From NCBI RefSeq assembly GCF_039555335.1, contig NC_092628.1:65489292-65553291 (forward strand): a stretch of DNA of 64,000 nt. Direction: 5' to 3'. Below the pieces are notes generated by a model, which was given only the letters and a program-made list of their open reading frames with translations, made no database searches and had not been told where the DNA came from. Made by a program: the position numbers and the translations under genes. The DNA comes from Amphiura filiformis. Lineage: Eukaryota > Echinodermata > Ophiuroidea > Amphilepidida > Amphiuridae. Shown here piece after piece: positions 1-12,381 of the stretch. Within the stretch, counting starts at the first letter, position 1, and each line of letters starts with the position of its first letter.

Positions 1-3000
1 TGGGCTAGTTTGAAATACCTTATTGGAGAGGTAAGTAATAATTGACCCAAAGGCTGATAGCATCTGATTTTACTTTCATGTCTGAAGAGAAGCAAAAATG
101 TGTCTTGCTGAACCATATTTTATTGTGTTTAAGTGTGCTCAGTGACAGTATGCCAGTAGTGAATTTCTTTGGGTTGATATAATGTCAAAGTAGCATGTCT
201 GAGAAGTACTCAATGTGAGTAATCCAAATATTGGGCCAGTAACTTTTTGATGTCACTAGAAGATCAATGTATACTTGTAAAACATACATCAGCATCATAT
301 GGCCAGGTGTATACTTATGATCTTACCAAAAGGATGCCACATACATGACTTCAGCTTGATAGTAACTGGATTTTGGGCACCTCCTTTGTGCAGAATGACA
401 TCAACATATACAACAAAAAACAAATTCACATTTTTAATATTTTAGTATTTTGTTTTAATCTGTTTCTCCCCAGGTCATGTATGGTGGTCGAGCTATAGAT
501 GACTTTGACAGGCGTATTCTCAACACTTACATGAATGAGTATATGGGAGATTTCATCTTCGACACTTTCCAACCATTCCATTTCTATCATAATGAGGAGG
601 TTGATTACTGTATACCAGAAGTTGGAGTCAAGGATAATTATATACGTAAGTTGTATTGTAGTGGCTATTTTCCAGCTCTTTGTCCATAGGTTACCTTCCC
701 TAGACTCTATTTTTATTATCAGATGATACCAAGTGATTTTTGAGGATGATTCCAAAAATGAAACTGGGTACCATCATTTGCTGGTCTTAACCAGAGAACA
801 CTAGGTGCATGTGGCCACTTTGGTAATTCCTAACATATTTTGCAAATGAAAATCACCACATTGTCAATGTACACTATTATATGCACATCCACAGTGATGT
901 AGAGTCAGTTTTCAGGTATTTAGGGAAATGCAAAACTGGTTAATTCAAATTGAAGTGTATTAGCTTGTAAAAGTGAAACAAGACTGCTATAATCATATGT
1001 GACTCTCCAGCACAACTGAGCCCTGAAGTCGCCAATCATCATTTTTGAGATATTCAACCAAAATATTATGCTTGAAATTAGCTTTAAAATGATGTATATC
1101 ATGTCTATAGTACTTGACATTTAAGTAGTGAAAATCAATAAAACAGTCAATAAATCCTTTGTTTCCTATTGTTTATTGTTAAGTTCAATGGAGCATATCT
1201 CAATAGTGGCACTGGCGACATCCGGGCTCAGTTGTGGAGGATGGTCACATATGACAATATCTGGAGCAGTAAAAAGATGTGTTATGGTTGTAAAATTCAA
1301 TTTATAGCACATTAAATTAAGTCTACACATGCCATTACATGATAGGAATTATCATTTTAAGTTGACATACTGCTTATTTCTTTTTAATATACTGCTTGAA
1401 ATGATATCATATAATGCACTGTGTATGTACGTAATTACAATGTATTTACATTGGAAACAATGATTTTGTTTTATTACAGAGGCTATAGATGAGCTACCCC
1501 TATCCAATACTCCTGAGGTATTTGGACTACATCCCAATGCAGAAATCAATTACTACACCCAGTCTGCTAGAGACATGTGGTCACAACTCGTAGAATTACA
1601 ACCACAAACAGGTATAGTACTCAATCATATTAACACTGTGTGACAGGTCAAAAATCTTCACAATGTGATAGTTATTTGTGGAAGATTTTAATAATGCACT
1701 GTGTCTGGTTTGAATGGTGAAATAAGGTCATTGTATACAACAAGACTGCAGAGCAATGAATATGCAAAATCATTGCAAGGTGTTTATGCTCAAAGTAACC
1801 AAGTTAGTGTGACAGTAAAGCATGTCAAAGTGAAGGTATAGATAGGCCAGAGAAGAATGGTTGATTGATTTCACATAATAAACAAACTGTATGTCTATTT
1901 GCATGCTAATAATTCTTTGTTGGTATCAACCCTATATAGGTGATTCTGGAGGTGGTATTAGTCGTGATGACTTCATTGCCAATGTTGCCTCTGACATTCA
2001 AAAGAAGCTACCTGAGCAGTTTGATCTGGACAAGATTCGAAAGAAATATGGTGTGGACATCACTCCTACCACAGTAGTGCTACTACAAGAGTTAGAACGC
2101 TTCAATAAGCTCATATCCGCTATGGATAAGTCATTGAAAGAACTCCAAAGGGTAGGTTTGCTTTCTACAATTGGTGACCCCTGCATGCAGTGCCGAGTAA
2201 AAATTCTTGAAATTACACAAAAACAATGAATCTGTGGTCTCTAACAGGGAGGGGTTTTGGTGCAATTTGGATAAAAATATGGTCATTATTTATTTTTATT
2301 TATATATTTATTTAGTTATTTAGTTATTTATTTTCCGTATTTCCTTGATTAGTTGCCCCCCTTCTATTAAACGCCTCCCTGCCATTTTTTGCAACCAAGA
2401 TGTTAAAAAAATGCTGACATTTCCATGCTATCATGTAGTAAGCTTACCACGGTGCACACATGATCGCTAATGGCGTCGGTAGTTGGCAAAAGTTTGATCG
2501 TAAACCCAGAAGTGAACTGGAAGTCATTGATCCTAAGTTCATAGTTCATCATTCCAGCATGATTTTAACAGGAATTATTGTTCTAAAAATTACCTCTAAT
2601 AAATGGCCCCCTTTTGGAAAATGCAACGCCCCAGGGGGCGAGGAAATACAGTATTTATTTATTTATTCATTCGCTCATTCATTCATTCTTTATTATGGAA
2701 AACTCTTTCAATATACAAAAAAAGTCCAGATAACAAACTAATCATACAAGAAAATTCTTAGAATTACAAACTGAGAAAATATGCAACATAAAATGAAAAA
2801 CACAGATTATGGAAATAAATTAGTTATAATACTTTAAATTCATGCAAACTCTCGCCCAAGGTAGAACTATTTGGGAGCATGTTCCAGAGTATTTCAGCTC
2901 TATAATGGAAAGTGTGTTTGCCAGAAGTAATACTCCACCTTGGAACAAGCAGGGTATCATCCTAGTACTTTAGGACTGAGTTGAAGTACTGTTAACAGTA

Positions 3001-6000
3001 AAGTTTTTGTGTAGAAACAAAATCCCTAAAGCAAGGTGACTGGGCAACAATTTGGTCCAGACTTCTTTATGTGATAGTAATATCACCATACAGGTCTCAA
3101 TAATATGTCACTTAGAACATACCATAATTAGTACCCAAGGATGTAAAAGTTTAATAGCCCTCATTTTGCTGAGGAAAGATATTTATTTTCATAATTATTT
3201 CATTTCATAAGAAGGTACTTGTAAAAAGCATCACAAATACAGTTCCTCATATTCAAATGCCACATATAATAACTGAAATACATAGTTTTGCATAGTTTAT
3301 ATTGTTAATTCCTACACTTTTTCATTCAGGCTTTGAAAGGTGAAGTTGGTATGAGTAATGTCCTTGACAATGTAGCCCGTGCCTTGTTTAATGGTCAGCT
3401 ACCAAATATTTGGCGACGCCTTGCTCCAGCAACCCTCAAATCACTCGGCAACTGGATGATCCACTTCATCAGAAGATTTAGCCAGTATACTACTTGGGTA
3501 AGTTGGATATTGAGGGTGCATGATTGAAAGCAGCAGCATACCTGCATACACATATTCACAACCATCTCTGTGATTCCCTATTGATTATTGCAACAAAGCA
3601 TCTAGTTTCTAGGCTAAATTGTCGTATTTTTAATGAATATTCTCAGCTTTTTAGCTTTTATTACAATGTACACACTTATACATGAAGTCACAAAAATAAT
3701 TGGCCTTATCACCCGACTTCTTTTATAAAATATTGCTGATTAAAAGAAGAAAAGAATTACAACATGTTCGTCTCCAAGTTTGGAGATCTTTTGAAAATGT
3801 GTGTCCAAATTACATGGTGATGAATAGCATTTTTACACACTTGACACATCCAAAATACAACACTTTACAAAAAGTGCCAGAGGAAACAAACATACATTTG
3901 TGGAATATCCTGTGAAAAAGATGACGAGTGACTGGACAACTCTTTTTGAGTGACATTGACATATCTGCTTTTGTTGTTTTGTTTTGCTTTTTTGCAATGT
4001 TTGTTGCAGCATATGATATCTCATGTCCAGCTGTAGTCGTTGAACCAACAACAAACAAGTTTGATACTACTTAACATTAATTTTTGTGTATGTTCCATAA
4101 CAGGTGAATGAAGCTGAACCACCAGTGATGTGGCTAAGTGGTCTGCATATACCTGAATCCTACTTGACTGCCTTAGTGCAGGCCACATGTCGTAAGAATG
4201 GATGGCCACTTGATAAGTCTACTCTCTACACAAATGTAACCAGTTATAAGACTCCTGATGAAGTCACTGAAAGAGCTCACTCTGGTACGTCAAATAATTG
4301 CATTTTGATTTTTTTTTGATAACAGCATATATATTTGATGTCTTTGATATATTTTAGGTTTTTCACAGGTGGTTTGCATTTTGTTGCTGTGAAGGGAAAG
4401 TGTACAGAGGTTCCTCACAATTGACAATATACAAAGAAATCTGCAAATTAGATGCTTGTTAATTTTGTTCAAAATTTTAATATTGGCTAACATGAAAGAG
4501 CATGAGAGAAGGCAAAGCATAGTTTACAATTTACTGATGGGTTCATAATTAATAGTCCAAATATGAAGAACCCAGTTCCCCAACTTGAAATTTTCTCTCT
4601 TTTTATTAAGAGTAAATGCCAGCAATCTGATAAATAGTGCTCAGGAAATAATAAGATCTTCATGTGTACCTGATTACATGTTTTGAGGCCTATCAGTTAT
4701 TCAAACACAATACCACCTAGTTCACATAGAGTATATAAAATGTTCACCTTAATGTTGCAGATAACGTTTAAAATACCATAATATTATACATTTTCCCTTT
4801 TTTCCCCAACTGATAGGTTGCTTCGTAACAGGATTATATCTAGAGGGTGCTGAATGGAATATGCAAGATAGTTGTTTGGCACGTCCCAGACCAAAGGTCC
4901 TCATTGAAGAGCTGCCTATTCTGAAGGTTATCCCAATTGAAGCTCATAGACTTAAACTACAGGTAAGCACACACTATATTTTCAACTGTTGACCCACAGC
5001 CTTTGAACAAATCTCACAACCAGATTGTCTATGGCCAGTGTACCAGTTTTATTTAGTAGTCTATTATGGTCTATACCATCAGCCATTCATTCCAAGACTT
5101 TAATACAGCTAAGAGAGCGAGTTGGCGCAGCGGTTGTTCCCTCGCTTTGCACCACTGAGGTCATGGGTTCAAGCCCCGGCCGTGCCCAAGGACTGTTTCT
5201 CTGGGATATCCGGTTTCCTCCTGCTTTCAAAAATTGGTGATTAGTTGTTTGGCTTGCAAAAACTTACTTCACCCAATGGAATTTGGGGAGCTGCACAGAT
5301 AATTGGTGGATATTACAATCTAAGTGCGGATAGGTTTGCGCCAGGTTCGGCAGCAACTGGCCTAGTTGATGCAATCTGATTGTGATGATTCACCATGACA
5401 GCGAAATACAGTGCTTTGAATCCTTCAAGATCTGAAAAAGGTGCTATATAAATCCAAAATTGATTTATTATTTATTTACTTACTTGGGTAACTATCCGAG
5501 AAGAACATCATCTGTCATTTCTTTGGTGGGCACTAATGTATACTATAGTCTTATAGATTGTGTGTATGTATAGAAACATTTCAGCATGCCCATATTCACA
5601 ATGTAGTGAATACATCATACCTTAGTTCTGGTTCACTTTGATTTTGACACCTCTTAGCAACCCATTGACTTTGTGTTGTGATCTTTTTTATTGTGGCTCT
5701 GAACACAGATTGCATGAACCAGTTAACTTGGCAACAAACAACTTTGACGTCAACTACGAATTGCCATTAATTTGTGTACAGAATGATTACAGCTGTAATT
5801 AACCCCAAAATAATGGTCTTTTTATAAAACCAGTGGCTCATGTAATTTGGCAGGGCACCCTATTCTATCTCCTTTCCAAGTTTAATTAAAGGCCCATTCA
5901 GTGATCCCACCGCAAGTGTAAAAAAATTCAAACAATAAGTCATTCAAATTGCCATTTGGTATTTTTGGAATGAAAAATGTGGCAAAAAATGAAAAAAAAA

Positions 6001-6482
6001 ACAGCAGTATTGATGAAGTTGAAGACCCATACAAGTACATGTAGCTAATTTATAATGTCAGTATATTAATTACAGATTCATGTAAATGCCTTATTTTGTC
6101 TTAAATATAAAGCTCTTGGCTGAACCACTAGCAGGCTATTTTAGCACATCTATGACAATGACAAAGGTGCCAAAATCTGAATTTTGATGATTTTTACAAT
6201 CGTCCGGATGAGCAAATCACTGAATGGGCCTTTAACATTAATAATTATCATTACTCTACACTAAAGCAAAGGTTTCTCAATAAACCTATTTATTGTCTTC
6301 CAGTTAAAATGTTTTTAATTTTAATTTTTCAACAGAATACATTCCGGACACCAGTGTATACAACTTCACAGAGACGTAATGCCATGGGTGTTGGACTTGT
6401 GTTTGAGGCTGACTTATCAACTACTGAACACATATCTCATTGGGTATTACAAGGAGTATGTCTGCTCCTCAACACGGACTAG
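1..6482 (+). CDS. DNAH10: Axonemal dynein heavy chain, DNAH10-like, C-terminal part (8 exons, 5' incomplete)
   Basis: Dynein heavy chains are the ATP-driven motors of cilia and flagella; DNAH10 is an inner-arm (I1/f) chain. Coding exons are 1-30, 474-645, 1480-1611, 1940-2151, 3330-3497, 4104-4284, 4817-4962 and 6336-6482. All are bounded by AG/GT and add up to 1188 bases (395 residues plus TAG) with every phase matching. The translation starts WASLKYLIGE, continues VMYGGRAIDDFDRRIL and later LWN-type dynein text such as VMWLSGLHIPESYL, FRTPVYTT and the terminal HISHWVLQGVCLLL. This covers the end of the motor ring and the C-terminal domain; the AAA+ ATPase sites lie off the left edge. YGGR, IPESYLTAL and the short C-terminus are shared by axonemal dyneins; the overall wording fits DNAH10 best from memory of the family. 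The final intron (4963-6335) holds a SINE and a TTAA-flanked element. Confidence 0.9.
2286..2332. repeat. Degenerate (ATTT)n simple repeat
   Basis: Run of TTTA/ATTT units with TTAG interruptions, directly left of the transposon at 2335. A second ATTT/ATTC run follows that transposon at about 2650-2690. Confidence 0.8.
2335..2653. mobile_element. Non-autonomous inverted-repeat element (CCGTATTT family), copy 1
   Basis: Ends read CCGTATTTCC on the left and GGAAATACAG on the right. Inside are the telltale C-rich and G-rich arms (AAACGCC near the left, CGCCCC near the right). It is alignable over its length to the element at 29019-29353: both share TTTCCATGCTATC, GTAGTAAGCTTACCA, AACCCAGAAGTGA-like text and TTTTAACAGGAATTAT. 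It lies in an intron of the DNAH10-like gene. Confidence 0.75.
5113..5485 (+). mobile_element. tRNA-derived SINE
   Basis: The head carries an RNA polymerase III promoter: an A-box-like GTTGGCGCAGCGG at about 5121 and, roughly 40 bases later, a B-box-like GGGTTCAAGCCCC at about 5165. The rest of the tRNA-like fold is degraded. A tRNA-unrelated body follows (CCGGTTTCCTCC). The tail has GGTGCTATATAAATCC and an A/T-rich simple repeat, the tail type shared by many SINEs with L2/CR1-clade LINEs. It sits in the last intron of the DNAH10-like gene in sense orientation. No clean target duplication was visible. Confidence 0.75.
5890..6231. mobile_element. TTAA-flanked MITE (AGGCCCATTCAGTGAT ends)
   Basis: Flanked on both sides by TTAA (5886-5889 and 6232-6235). 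The terminal inverted repeat is AGGCCCATTCAGTGAT at the left and ATCACTGAATGGGCCT at the right, exact over 16 bases. No coding capacity. TTAA duplication is typical of piggyBac and Kolobok transposases. It lies in the last intron of the DNAH10-like gene. Confidence 0.85.
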
Positions 6483-6526
6483 ATGAAATAAGAGTTTACT
6501 AGTCGGTATTACATGGTGAAGATTAA

Positions 6527-6713
6527 AGGTCCGTTCATACTACACCACGATCGCTTTGCGGTGCGTTGCCGCACTGCAAAATACTGCATTGCGATATCGC
6601 AATAAAGTTAAATACATTTTAACTTGGAAATGCGACAAGTTGCGGCAAAAAGTAATCGATATATCGGTAATACACCGCACCACAAAGCAATTGCAGCATA
6701 GTATGAACAGACC
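6527..6713. mobile_element. Short TTAA-flanked MITE directly after the dynein stop codon
   Basis: TTAA at 6523-6526 and 6714-6717 bracket a foldback sequence with ends GGTCCGTTCATACTA and TAGTATGAACAGACC (one mismatch in the matched 15 bases). The middle is rich in GCGATATCGC-like palindromes. It begins 44 bases after the dynein TAG, so it probably belongs to the 3'UTR. Confidence 0.8.
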
Positions 6714-7495
6714 TTAAGACAGAGGAATATGCAGAGTTTCCATAATCTTGGGAATATTTCCGACTGATTTCAATAATTTGTTACAATGAACAATGTTTTA
6801 ATGGGGTTATTCATATGCACCTGTGTAACTACTGTGTTGTCGACTGTCGAGACATGTCAAACTTCAACTGGGTTGTAGTGGATTACATTTCTATTATCAT
6901 GTACATAGGTGCTGCAGTCATCATTAATCATAATTCAATCTTAATGTCATTAGCCATTTAGGTCATGATTTGAATTGAGTAAGTCACCCTTTGTCATTTT
7001 ATTATATTTCATTATTATTATGACTTCTGCAATTTAAACAAATGCAGCAAGTTTGTGTTGACCAGCCATAGTGAGTGATTCCAAAGATGTGATAGTCATA
7101 CTTGACTTTGTTAAAGTGAATTGTGCGAAGTGTAAACACAAGCTTCCTGAATCGGTACTAGTCATAGCGTGTACTTCACACTCAATCACATTCAATTTGG
7201 CTAGTATTTGGTTAGTAAATCTACTTAATATTCTTATTATAATTAAGTTTCCATCACTCGGAAAATAAACTTTGTACGCCACTATTTACCGTCTATTTAT
7301 ACCATCATATTCTTATCTCCGTCCAAATTTGTATAGACTGAACAAAATGTCTTTGTTTCGGTCCTTAGGCAAGAGGAATATTCAACTATGAAATATGCAA
7401 AGGGTATACTGGGCTTGGTAGTCATGACTCATTGACATGGATTGAAGTATTCACCTGGATTTTATAGACCTACAAATGTAACTTAACTGTATTGT

Positions 7496-7501
7496 AATAA
7501 A
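7496..7501 (+). promoter_or_regulatory. Candidate polyadenylation signal of the DNAH10-like gene
   Basis: AATAAA about 1 kb after the dynein stop codon, in otherwise unremarkable AT-rich sequence. Further AATAAA motifs occur near 8590 and 8750, so the true 3' end is uncertain. If any of these is used, the 3'UTR includes the inverted-repeat element at 6527-6713. Confidence 0.3.
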
Positions 7502-7621
7502 GCTAAAGAGACTCTAAAAGCTCTCACATCTGAAATCAATACTGAACTATTTGGTCATAAAAAAATGAATTATAGGTTCATGTGGTTATTTATACCCAAA
7601 TACACATAACTAAAGTTTTTG

Positions 7622-7854
7622 TCAGAGAAGAACAGCACTTGTTTACGCGTTCAGAGCGTAAACACGGAAGTGGGGTTCTGATTGGCTGAATCAATCGTCT
7701 GACAATCATAGCAACAGACCGATAATCTGGTTGGCCGAATGTGAATCAAACTGTTGGTCGGCGCCCTTTTCAAGTGAACACAAAGCTCCGCGTATGTTGC
7801 TCATTAACAGGGCGCTCGCGTCAATCTGAGCAAGGGACTGCCGTTCTTCTCTGA
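7622..7854. mobile_element. MITE with TCAGAGAAGAAC ends
   Basis: Ends TCAGAGAAGAACAGCA and GCCGTTCTTCTCTGA are inverted repeats. The interior is notably GC-richer than the surroundings. No target duplication was identified with confidence. Confidence 0.7.
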
Positions 7855-7862
7855 AACCCAGT

Positions 7863-8246
7863 GTAAACACTTCACAAAAAGTAATTACCTCCCCCTTATT
7901 ATGAGGTAACTCAAAATCTATGAAACCCGATTTTCTTCTGCAAAATTTTATATCTCGTTTGTCTTAATACCCTAAAATGTGTTGCCATGTTGATCTTTTG
8001 AATGAAACAGATGCATTTGCAGCCAGTCATGTAGAGAATATAATTTTTAAAAATAGCTTTTTAATGGGACTTTTGAATCTGCATCGTTTTGCATTCAAAA
8101 GGTCACCATGACAACACATTTTTGGCTATTAAGGCAAAAGAATTTGCAGAATAAAATAAAATTTGCTTTCTGTTTGCTCTACATGGATGTTGTGACTCAT
8201 AACAAAGGAGGATAATTCTTTTTATTACTTTTTGTGTTGGGTTTAC
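7863..8246. mobile_element. Foldback MITE (GTAAAC ends)
   Basis: Left end GTAAACACTTCACAAAAAGT and right end ACTTTTTGTGTTGGGTTTAC pair as inverted repeats. Complementarity continues inward through TGTTGCCATG / CATGACAACA, so nearly the whole unit folds back on itself. Confidence 0.7.
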
Positions 8247-9269
8247 AATTAGATGAGTAACTTGCAGATCATTTTAGCAAACATGCTCCAAGTTTGTAGT
8301 GTATTTTGCTCAAGATATTTTAAACTTTGATTAAAATAATCCCTCCAACCAAATGTATATTGTCTGTCAATGATAGAAATGTCTTGATTCTTGTTTTCCG
8401 TCCATGATAGAAATGCAGATATATCAATAATACTCCGTCCATAATAGAGACATAAAATATTCTCCGTCCAAAAGGAACTAAACTACATTGTCTATTTGAA
8501 ATATTTGCAATTTATTTTCATAACATTGACAACGGTCAATTAAGAACCAAATATTACTATATATAAATGTTGCATTGTGTCATTCATAATAAATTGTGTG
8601 AAACTTTTTAAGCAAATTGAATTTGTATTGTATTAAAAAAAAGTGTATGTTCCTACATGTATGTTGAATTTTATTTATAGTATGTATTATATTGAAATGC
8701 AATGATTTATTCTAAATAAATTATCTTCATTTGATGCAAGATAATCAAAATAAAGTGGAATTTTATTCATAATGAATTTGTTGTTTAAGGTGTGATTTTA
8801 CGAGTCTTGTCACCCTTTCCCGACCCTCAAACATTGTTACAAACATAAAATAAAGAGCTTAATTTCATTATATCCTTGCTAGTTTAGGCAAATTATGCCC
8901 TTGCTAATGAGTATTTTTCAATCATTCAATTTGTTGGGTCACTGGGTAAAGAGCCAATATTTAAAAAGTGAATGTCTTAACATTTGAGTGCTATAATAGT
9001 CAATATTAATATTAAATTAGCCTTTTCAAAAGCAATTACCAGCACTTTCATTTGAAAAATCCTGGGTTTATCTCCAACCCAAGTATTAATTAGTAAATAG
9101 GGAACATGGTGGTGGTGGACTGATAGCGTTTGGAAAAAATGCCCTTTAAATGTACGTTGACAATATATAAAGCTTTACTTTTACTATTATTATCTGACAA
9201 GAGACTACTCAATTAATGCTTGATTACATTTATCTCCCTTTTTTTTAATGATAAATAAATTCACTTCAG

Positions 9270-9509
9270 CCTTTTGGAACCTCTTGGAAAAGAACAGGAA
9301 ACTATACTCTCTCCCCGTACAATGCTGAGAAATATCAATGTCTTCAGCAGTTTCCCAATGTGTTCCAAGTTACAACATTGATAGATGGGGAGAGGGCTGT
9401 ACATGTCAAGTTTGTTCCAAAACATTTCCACAATCATAACAAATTTTGCATGGAATTTCGACAAAGTGTGCCAAGTACTTTTTTCCAAGATTGTGTTACT
9501 CAAATTTAG
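9270..9509 (+). CDS. Possible orphan terminal exon, unknown protein
   Basis: After a plausible splice acceptor (TTCACTTCAG at 9260-9269) a frame stays open for 79 codons to TAG at 9507-9509. The text looks protein-like: it starts PFGTSWKRTGNYTLSPY and contains LIDGERAVHVKFVPKHF. There is no in-frame ATG near its start, so it would have to be the last exon of a spliced gene or a pseudogene fragment. I do not recognise the family and could not find a convincing upstream exon between the dynein 3' end and 9270. The reverse strand is also open here (80 codons), but its composition is less protein-like. It lies between the DNAH10-like gene and TRMT2A. Confidence 0.35.
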   Translation, partial: PFGTSWKRTGNYTLSPYNAEKYQCLQQFPNVFQVTTLIDGERAVHVKFVPKHFHNHNKFCMEFRQSVPSTFFQDCVTQI

Positions 9510-11115
9510 CAGAATTCCATCAACTTATTTTTAGTCAAATCTAGAAATTAGACATTTCACCTTTTGCTGCGATGGGTCATATATACTTTCTCTATAACTG
9601 CAACAGTGGCAAATCTGGCAAAGTAGCTTTAATATGTGAGTCAATCTGATCCAAGCAAGCTGGTGGAAACTGGTGAATGAGATACAGACAAATGTAAAAG
9701 AGCAAAAACCAATCACATTCATTATGAAAATTGGCATTAAAGAATTGTTAACTTTGCAACCATGTATGCTAAAGGATGTACAGATTTCAACTATTATCAG
9801 GGACTGTGTATGAAGGGACTAAAAACGGCTTATTGATGGCTGCTGTTATTGGATTCTCTTTCGATTACATACAGAGGGCACAACGTTCGATTTATTATTT
9901 ATTCACGTTGCCCTTCAATACCAAAAATCATCAAAATATTCCAATATTTTGTAAATGGTGCAAAATTTCCATGATTTTTATAACAAAATTTGTGTAGCAT
10001 TGAGAATCATGTGATCATTTTTGGGAAATGTAGAATGCTTAGAACAAACAAATTGAACATTTTCCTGGAATGTGTACATTCTCTTTCTGTTCTAACTTCC
10101 TACTGATTTCGATACAGAAATAATTCTTTGATGATTCATGTTAGCATTTCTAGAGTCTTTCATTTCAAGTAAATATGTGGGCTCCTTTTCGCATTGTACA
10201 ATACAAGCAACTGCTGGGATTTGTATCAGGGTCTATTGATCAACATATTATGCATGCTTGCTAAAGTAAGGATAATTAACAAGCAACTCGCATGGTACAA
10301 TGTTGGGGTACATTAAGTAGGAATCATTTCCAGTCCCTTCATACAGTCCTTGCAATATAATACATGTGATTAGCCAAAAAAAATATTTGTCTTGTGTCCC
10401 GTGGTAGTTTGAAATCTAATGCAGTATGAGTTTTTTTATTTTATCAAAGAATCAGGTGTCCAGGGGGGTTACCCCTTGAAAACTCACCAGTTTTGGTCCA
10501 TTTTGTTTTTGCCAATGGCAATATTTTGAAAATAAAATAAAAATTGTGAAATAAAATTTAATTTTTGAATGTTTCACCATCAGAAATCTAATGAATGTGG
10601 GTAACATGAGACAAATCTATATTTTTTTTGACCTTACAGCCTGGCTGGATCAGATCGTGTCACACTTCACATCATATAATTTAAACAATAGAAACAAGTA
10701 ATCTTGGTATTAACATTGAGCTTTATTTCACTTGTTACAAAAATGACTGTCTTTCAGAATGTAATGAATGTAATGAGTAGTTTTCTTGTCAAACTACAGG
10801 AAATATCTAAAAAAATCCACACCTGTTCGACGGGTCACTTTTTATTTAAAATTGATATGAACATATGACAATGTTGTCAACTTCAGTGAGCAAATTCAAA
10901 CAGATTAAGCTGAATAAAATTGCTAAACGTGACCTTGTTGCACTCCCTGAAATAAATGGCTATCCAAACAGAATGGCAGTGGCTCTGCAGCAACCCTCCC
11001 AAGTCCCTATAAATCATGTGACAAAAAAACCTCAATCACAAATTCTAGGGACAAGGCCAGCATTCATGTTAACTTTATACATTTCTTTTTATCAATATTC
11101 GGTACAATTACCAAA
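9510..11115. other. Intergenic sequence without recognisable gene
   Basis: AT-rich, no splice-bounded frame I would defend. A 105-codon frame starting at 10865 runs into the small MITE at 11116 and is not convincing. Confidence 0.5.
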
Positions 11116-11219
11116 TAGGGTGCAACTTGCTAGACTTGAGTCCAGTCCTCGTTTACAGAGTTTAGGGTTAGGGTTGGGGTAGGACAGTCTTGTAATAAGA
11201 CTAGTAGAGTTGCACCCTA
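11116..11219. mobile_element. 104-bp MITE with telomere-like core
   Basis: Ends TAGGGTGCAACT and AGTTGCACCCTA are exact inverted repeats. Further in, CTAGACTT pairs loosely with AAGACTAG. The core at about 11161-11180 contains TTTAGGGTTAGGGTTGGGGT, close to the metazoan telomere unit TTAGGG. Confidence 0.7.
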
Positions 11220-11221
11220 TA

Positions 11222-11641
11222 GACCTTTTCAAATCAGAGTTTTCTGAAGTTTGTTATGGATGACCCGGTTTACAATTGCGGGTCATCAACGCAACTATTA
11301 AGTCTGAACACAAATCCGTGTGAAAGACACGGTCAAGCGTTGGGTATGGCTTGTGCAAGAGATTGATATTTATATTGCGAAGACCACACGAAGACCAAAT
11401 CAAATGTGCCGCAGACGACAAACACTTGCATTTTTCTTTCTTTTACTGTCACATTGTGAAGTGCCAAATTTAGTTCAATACCATAAAAATATTTCTGTGA
11501 TGACTCATGTTGATTTTGGCTAAATACGTCATATTTTCACTCAAAAGGGTATGTGATTCCTCTTGATTTATTGTGCACTAATCTTACCCCCAAGCTTACT
11601 GAATAAATACTGCAGTTTTCCGATCTTGATTTGAAAAGGTC
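11222..11641. mobile_element. TA-flanked MITE (GACCTTTTCAAATC ends)
   Basis: Bounded by TA at 11220-11221 and 11642-11643, with terminal repeats GACCTTTTCAAATC and GATTTGAAAAGGTC (14 of 14). Directly abuts the preceding element. The interior has no coding frame of note. TA duplication fits Tc1/mariner-type insertion. Confidence 0.75.
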
Positions 11642-11829
11642 TATTCGGTAAATGCTCCCAATATTCAATGAAATACAGAATCTTAAAAACAAAAAGATTC
11701 CACAATTAATATATAATGTTACAGCTGTACCAATTTGTTTGTCACTAATAATTTGTAAGAAAAACTGTGGATATTATGTTTGAGGTGTTATGTAAATTTT
11801 ATTTATTACTATCAAATTTCTTAGAGAGC

Positions 11830-11946
11830 GGATAATAATTTTTTGGATCCTCCATATCCAGGAATTGAACCAGGGATCTCTTACACCAGAGTCAAAGACC
11901 TTAACTGCCAGATCACACTGCTCTCTGACAGATCCTGTCCTATAGA
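11830..11946 (-). mobile_element. tRNA-related SINE head fragment
   Basis: Read on the minus strand: an A-box-like TGGCAGTTAAGG is followed some 40 bases later by a B-box-like GGTTCAATTCC. The fold of a full tRNA (acceptor and anticodon arms) is not intact, so I call it a SINE or tRNA-derived repeat rather than a tRNA gene. Confidence 0.45.
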
Positions 11947-12381
11947 TTACAAAGAGTGTGATCTTGTGAATTTCAAATTGGGTTTGTATGATAAAGCAAT
12001 AAATGGATATCACAGCCAAAAGTTAAATGTTTGATATATGTTGAATAACATTGGTAGCAAGTTGAATATATATGAGTCAAAGCCAACTTGACGGGATATG
12101 GTAAGCGCTATTTTAAAGTTTTTAAAAAGAAATGGTGGTTAAAAGTCTACCCAGATCATGTCTTTCATTCTGACATGATTCATGAGATGTATGTTTCTCC
12201 TGTTGAGTCACATCTGTAAAAAATATTGTTTGTTTGCAGTAGTAAGCAGAAGCAAATTAGGTTCGGTTGGTAGACTGGTTTTTTAACTTCTCGTTCCCAA
12301 AATTTCTGGTAAGCGACACAATTTGTGCTATTGGATATTTCAATGAAGGAAATGACCATCATTTCACAAAATAAGATTATA

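Noticed and set aside
5113-5190. Functional tRNA gene
   Set aside because: Pol III boxes are good, but the sequence continues into a SINE body and tail, and the acceptor stem is not intact.
7034-7282. Both strands open for 65-82 codons
   Set aside because: Interesting as a double-open region, but neither translation resembles a domain and there are no splice sites that fit the neighbours; likely chance in the dynein 3'UTR or intergenic DNA.
10865-11182. 105-codon frame starting MTMLSTSVSKF
   Set aside because: Ends inside a MITE and its telomere-like core; no splice support or recognisable family.
11830-11946. tRNA gene
   Set aside because: A- and B-box-like motifs are present, but the cloverleaf arms do not pair, so a SINE head is more likely.
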